In this document: one piece after another, positions 3,737 to 5,129 of the stretch
How the letters are laid out: every line of letters begins with the position of its first letter
How positions within the stretch are numbered: the stretch's first letter is position 1
From: Hyphomicrobiales bacterium
GTDB lineage: Bacteria; Pseudomonadota; Alphaproteobacteria; Rhizobiales; Aestuariivirgaceae
Assembly: GCA_014380505.1 (NCBI GenBank)
Contig: JACMJT010000388.1
Span: 1-5,129 of the forward strand
Direction of reading: 5' to 3'
DNA: 5,129 bases
Notes under the pieces: model-generated
What the model was told of the DNA's origin: nothing
The model's database searches: none
What the model saw: the letters and a program-made list of their open reading frames with translations, nothing else
Program-made: the position numbers and the translations under genes

Positions 3737-5107
3737 TCAGTGCTGTGGCGCGTAAGGGCCGGATTTTTGTACAAACCAGTCCCAATAGGTCAGCAGAATA
3801 CGGGCTTTGTTGAAGGATAGAGTGTCGAATATACTTTCAAGTTCGGCGATATTTCTATCCGGACGCAGAATCTGGCAGTCCGAATGCTTGAAACGCTCCA
3901 TGGAGCCTGCGAATTTGCCCCTCGGGTAGCCGAGAGCTTTGAGAATGACGGAGACCGGCTCGCCGTGGGGATCGGCCAGAATGCGCAGGGCCGTGTCCTG
4001 GCAAACACCACCGATATCGGCAAGCGTCTGGGCCGCCTCGTCGATCTTGCCTTCCGCCGCTTTGTCGATGACGGACTCGAGCAATTCCTTCGCCGGAAAT
4101 TTGGTTTCGCCGCCGTCCTGGGCGCCCAGCGTGATCTTGAGAATCTTGCTGAGCGTCTCGGAGTCCGTGAGAAACCGCGAAAAGATGTAGCGGCGGAGTT
4201 CCTGGGGCACAAACCAGAAGAGTTCGAAGGCGACGGGCGCCGGCAAATCGGCGCGGGTGGCCAAGGGCGCCAGCAAGGAATGATGCAGGCTGGCGTGCTC
4301 GGCCAGAATATGGAAGGCGTCATGGGAAAAGCTGGCGCCGGGATTGCGGATCAGGGTGAGAAGTGTTGAGGGATCGCCGATGGCGATCAGATGATCGGCG
4401 AGAACCGGAGACAGGATACGGCGGCGCGCGATCATGCGGCGCTTGGTCGAATCCCCTTCCGTCGCAGCCACCATCAGGTCCTGGTCGGTAATGTGCATGC
4501 AGCGTTCAAGCAGCGGCGCCACCACTTCGGCGCGGGGATCGCGGATCAGCTTGGCCACGAGAAGCGACGGCGGCGTTTCCATGATGGCCACGCGCTCGCA
4601 CACCATGATGAGCTGCTTCATGGGAACGCGCGGAATCATGCGGAGCAGCGTATCGGCGGCAAGCGCCCGCTCCTGGGGGAGGCCCGAGGCCGCGCCCGCC
4701 GACATCATGTCCAGAAGCGAGAGAGCCAGTTCTCCCGAGTCCGGGTCTGCTTCCAGTATTTCGACTGGCTTGGGCGCAATACGGATTGCATCCTTTACCG
4801 TCTTCGAGAAGGGATCGGGGGTTTCGGGCTGCTTGAGCAGCAGAGTGGACGGCCCGAGCTTATCGGCAAGTGTGCCCGGCAGATCCTCCTCTTCCACCAC
4901 CATGGTGGGCGCAGCGATGGTGGACACCGCCATCGGGCCTGGTTCCAGCGCAGCGGCGACCTCAGCCGGAATTTCGACCGTGCCCTCTCCGCTTTCAATG
5001 AGCACTGCGATCTCGCGCAGGAAGGCGGCGCGCTCGGCTTCCGTTGGTTTTGCGTAGTTGGACTCGGTCACCGTCTGCAGCATGGCATCGACAACGCGCT
5101 CTGCCAT
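3737..5107 (-). CDS. DUF2336 family protein (HEAT-like helical repeats), start uncertain at the right edge
   Basis: The product is 456 residues from the ATG at 5107-5105. Residues 1-40 are helical and charged. Residues 45-125 are rich in Pro, Glu and Ala and look like a linker. From about 125 to 400 the chain is a series of short helix pairs typical of DUF2336 (PF10098): LLVAKLIRDPRAEVVAPLLE, ILSPVLADHLIAIGDPSTLL, TLIRNPGASFSHDAFHILAE, then ATRADLPAPVAFELFWFVPQ. Such units resemble HEAT repeats and suggest a protein-binding scaffold. No enzyme motif, signal peptide or membrane helix is visible, so it is probably cytoplasmic. Alphaproteobacterial DUF2336 proteins are mostly uncharacterised. 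The start is not secure: no Shine-Dalgarno precedes 5107, and the frame stays open through the last 22 bases of the window, so the true start may lie outside. mucR follows 75 bases after the stop. Confidence 0.8.
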   Translation of the reverse strand: MAERVVDAMLQTVTESNYAKPTEAERAAFLREIAVLIESGEGTVEIPAEVAAALEPGPMAVSTIAAPTMVVEEEDLPGTLADKLGPSTLLLKQPETPDPFSKTVKDAIRIAPKPVEILEADPDSGELALSLLDMMSAGAASGLPQERALAADTLLRMIPRVPMKQLIMVCERVAIMETPPSLLVAKLIRDPRAEVVAPLLERCMHITDQDLMVAATEGDSTKRRMIARRRILSPVLADHLIAIGDPSTLLTLIRNPGASFSHDAFHILAEHASLHHSLLAPLATRADLPAPVAFELFWFVPQELRRYIFSRFLTDSETLSKILKITLGAQDGGETKFPAKELLESVIDKAAEGKIDEAAQTLADIGGVCQDTALRILADPHGEPVSVILKALGYPRGKFAGSMERFKHSDCQILRPDRNIAELESIFDTLSFNKARILLTYWDWFVQKSGPYAPQH

Positions 5108-5129
5108 GGGCGGGTACGATTTTGCCTGA

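Noticed and set aside
4434..5057. A 207-residue plus-strand frame antisense to the DUF2336 gene
   Set aside because: Ser/Arg-rich low-complexity product with no family motif, fully opposite a gene with clear domain pattern.

Overview
The window looks like ordinary chromosome from a GC-rich alphaproteobacterium, most likely Hyphomicrobiales (Rhizobiales) or a near relative. The evidence is the gene set: a Ros/MucR zinc-finger regulator, a stand-alone PAS_5 protein, a DUF6456 protein, a DUF5330 protein, a DUF2336 protein and a lone sufE outside any suf operon. No database search was possible, so family names rest on recognised motifs. There is no sign of phage, IS element, CRISPR array, tRNA or rRNA.

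Layout, left to right. (1) Positions 1-469, minus strand: the 5' part of a membrane-anchored protein with a peptidoglycan-binding-like domain; its 3' end lies outside the window. (2) Positions 470-724: a divergent intergenic region with a candidate promoter for the rightward genes and, on the minus strand, a strong Shine-Dalgarno followed by a 7-codon mini-ORF that resembles the start of gene 1. (3) Positions 725-1639, plus strand: a DUF5330 envelope protein followed by sufE. (4) Positions 1603-2406, minus strand: a DUF6456 protein whose 3' end overlaps the 3' end of sufE by 37 bp. (5) Positions 2407-2644: AT-rich promoter DNA and a head-to-head pair of REP-like palindromes. (6) Positions 2645-3151, minus strand: a PAS_5 protein, probably GTG-started. 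(7) Positions 3254-3661, minus strand: mucR, interrupted by an in-frame amber codon at 3338-3340. (8) Positions 3737-5107, minus strand: a large DUF2336 protein whose frame stays open to the right edge.

The minus-strand block from DUF2336 through mucR, PAS_5 and DUF6456 is rich in putative regulators. The gaps of roughly 75-240 bp, each with promoter-like signals, suggest separate transcription units rather than one operon. SufE is the only gene with a defined biochemical role (Fe-S cluster sulfur transfer). I see no convincing new multi-gene system. The most notable observation is the mucR nonsense codon: all of the family's conserved C-terminal tail is still present in frame after it, so it is either a very recent lesion, a readthrough site or a sequencing error.
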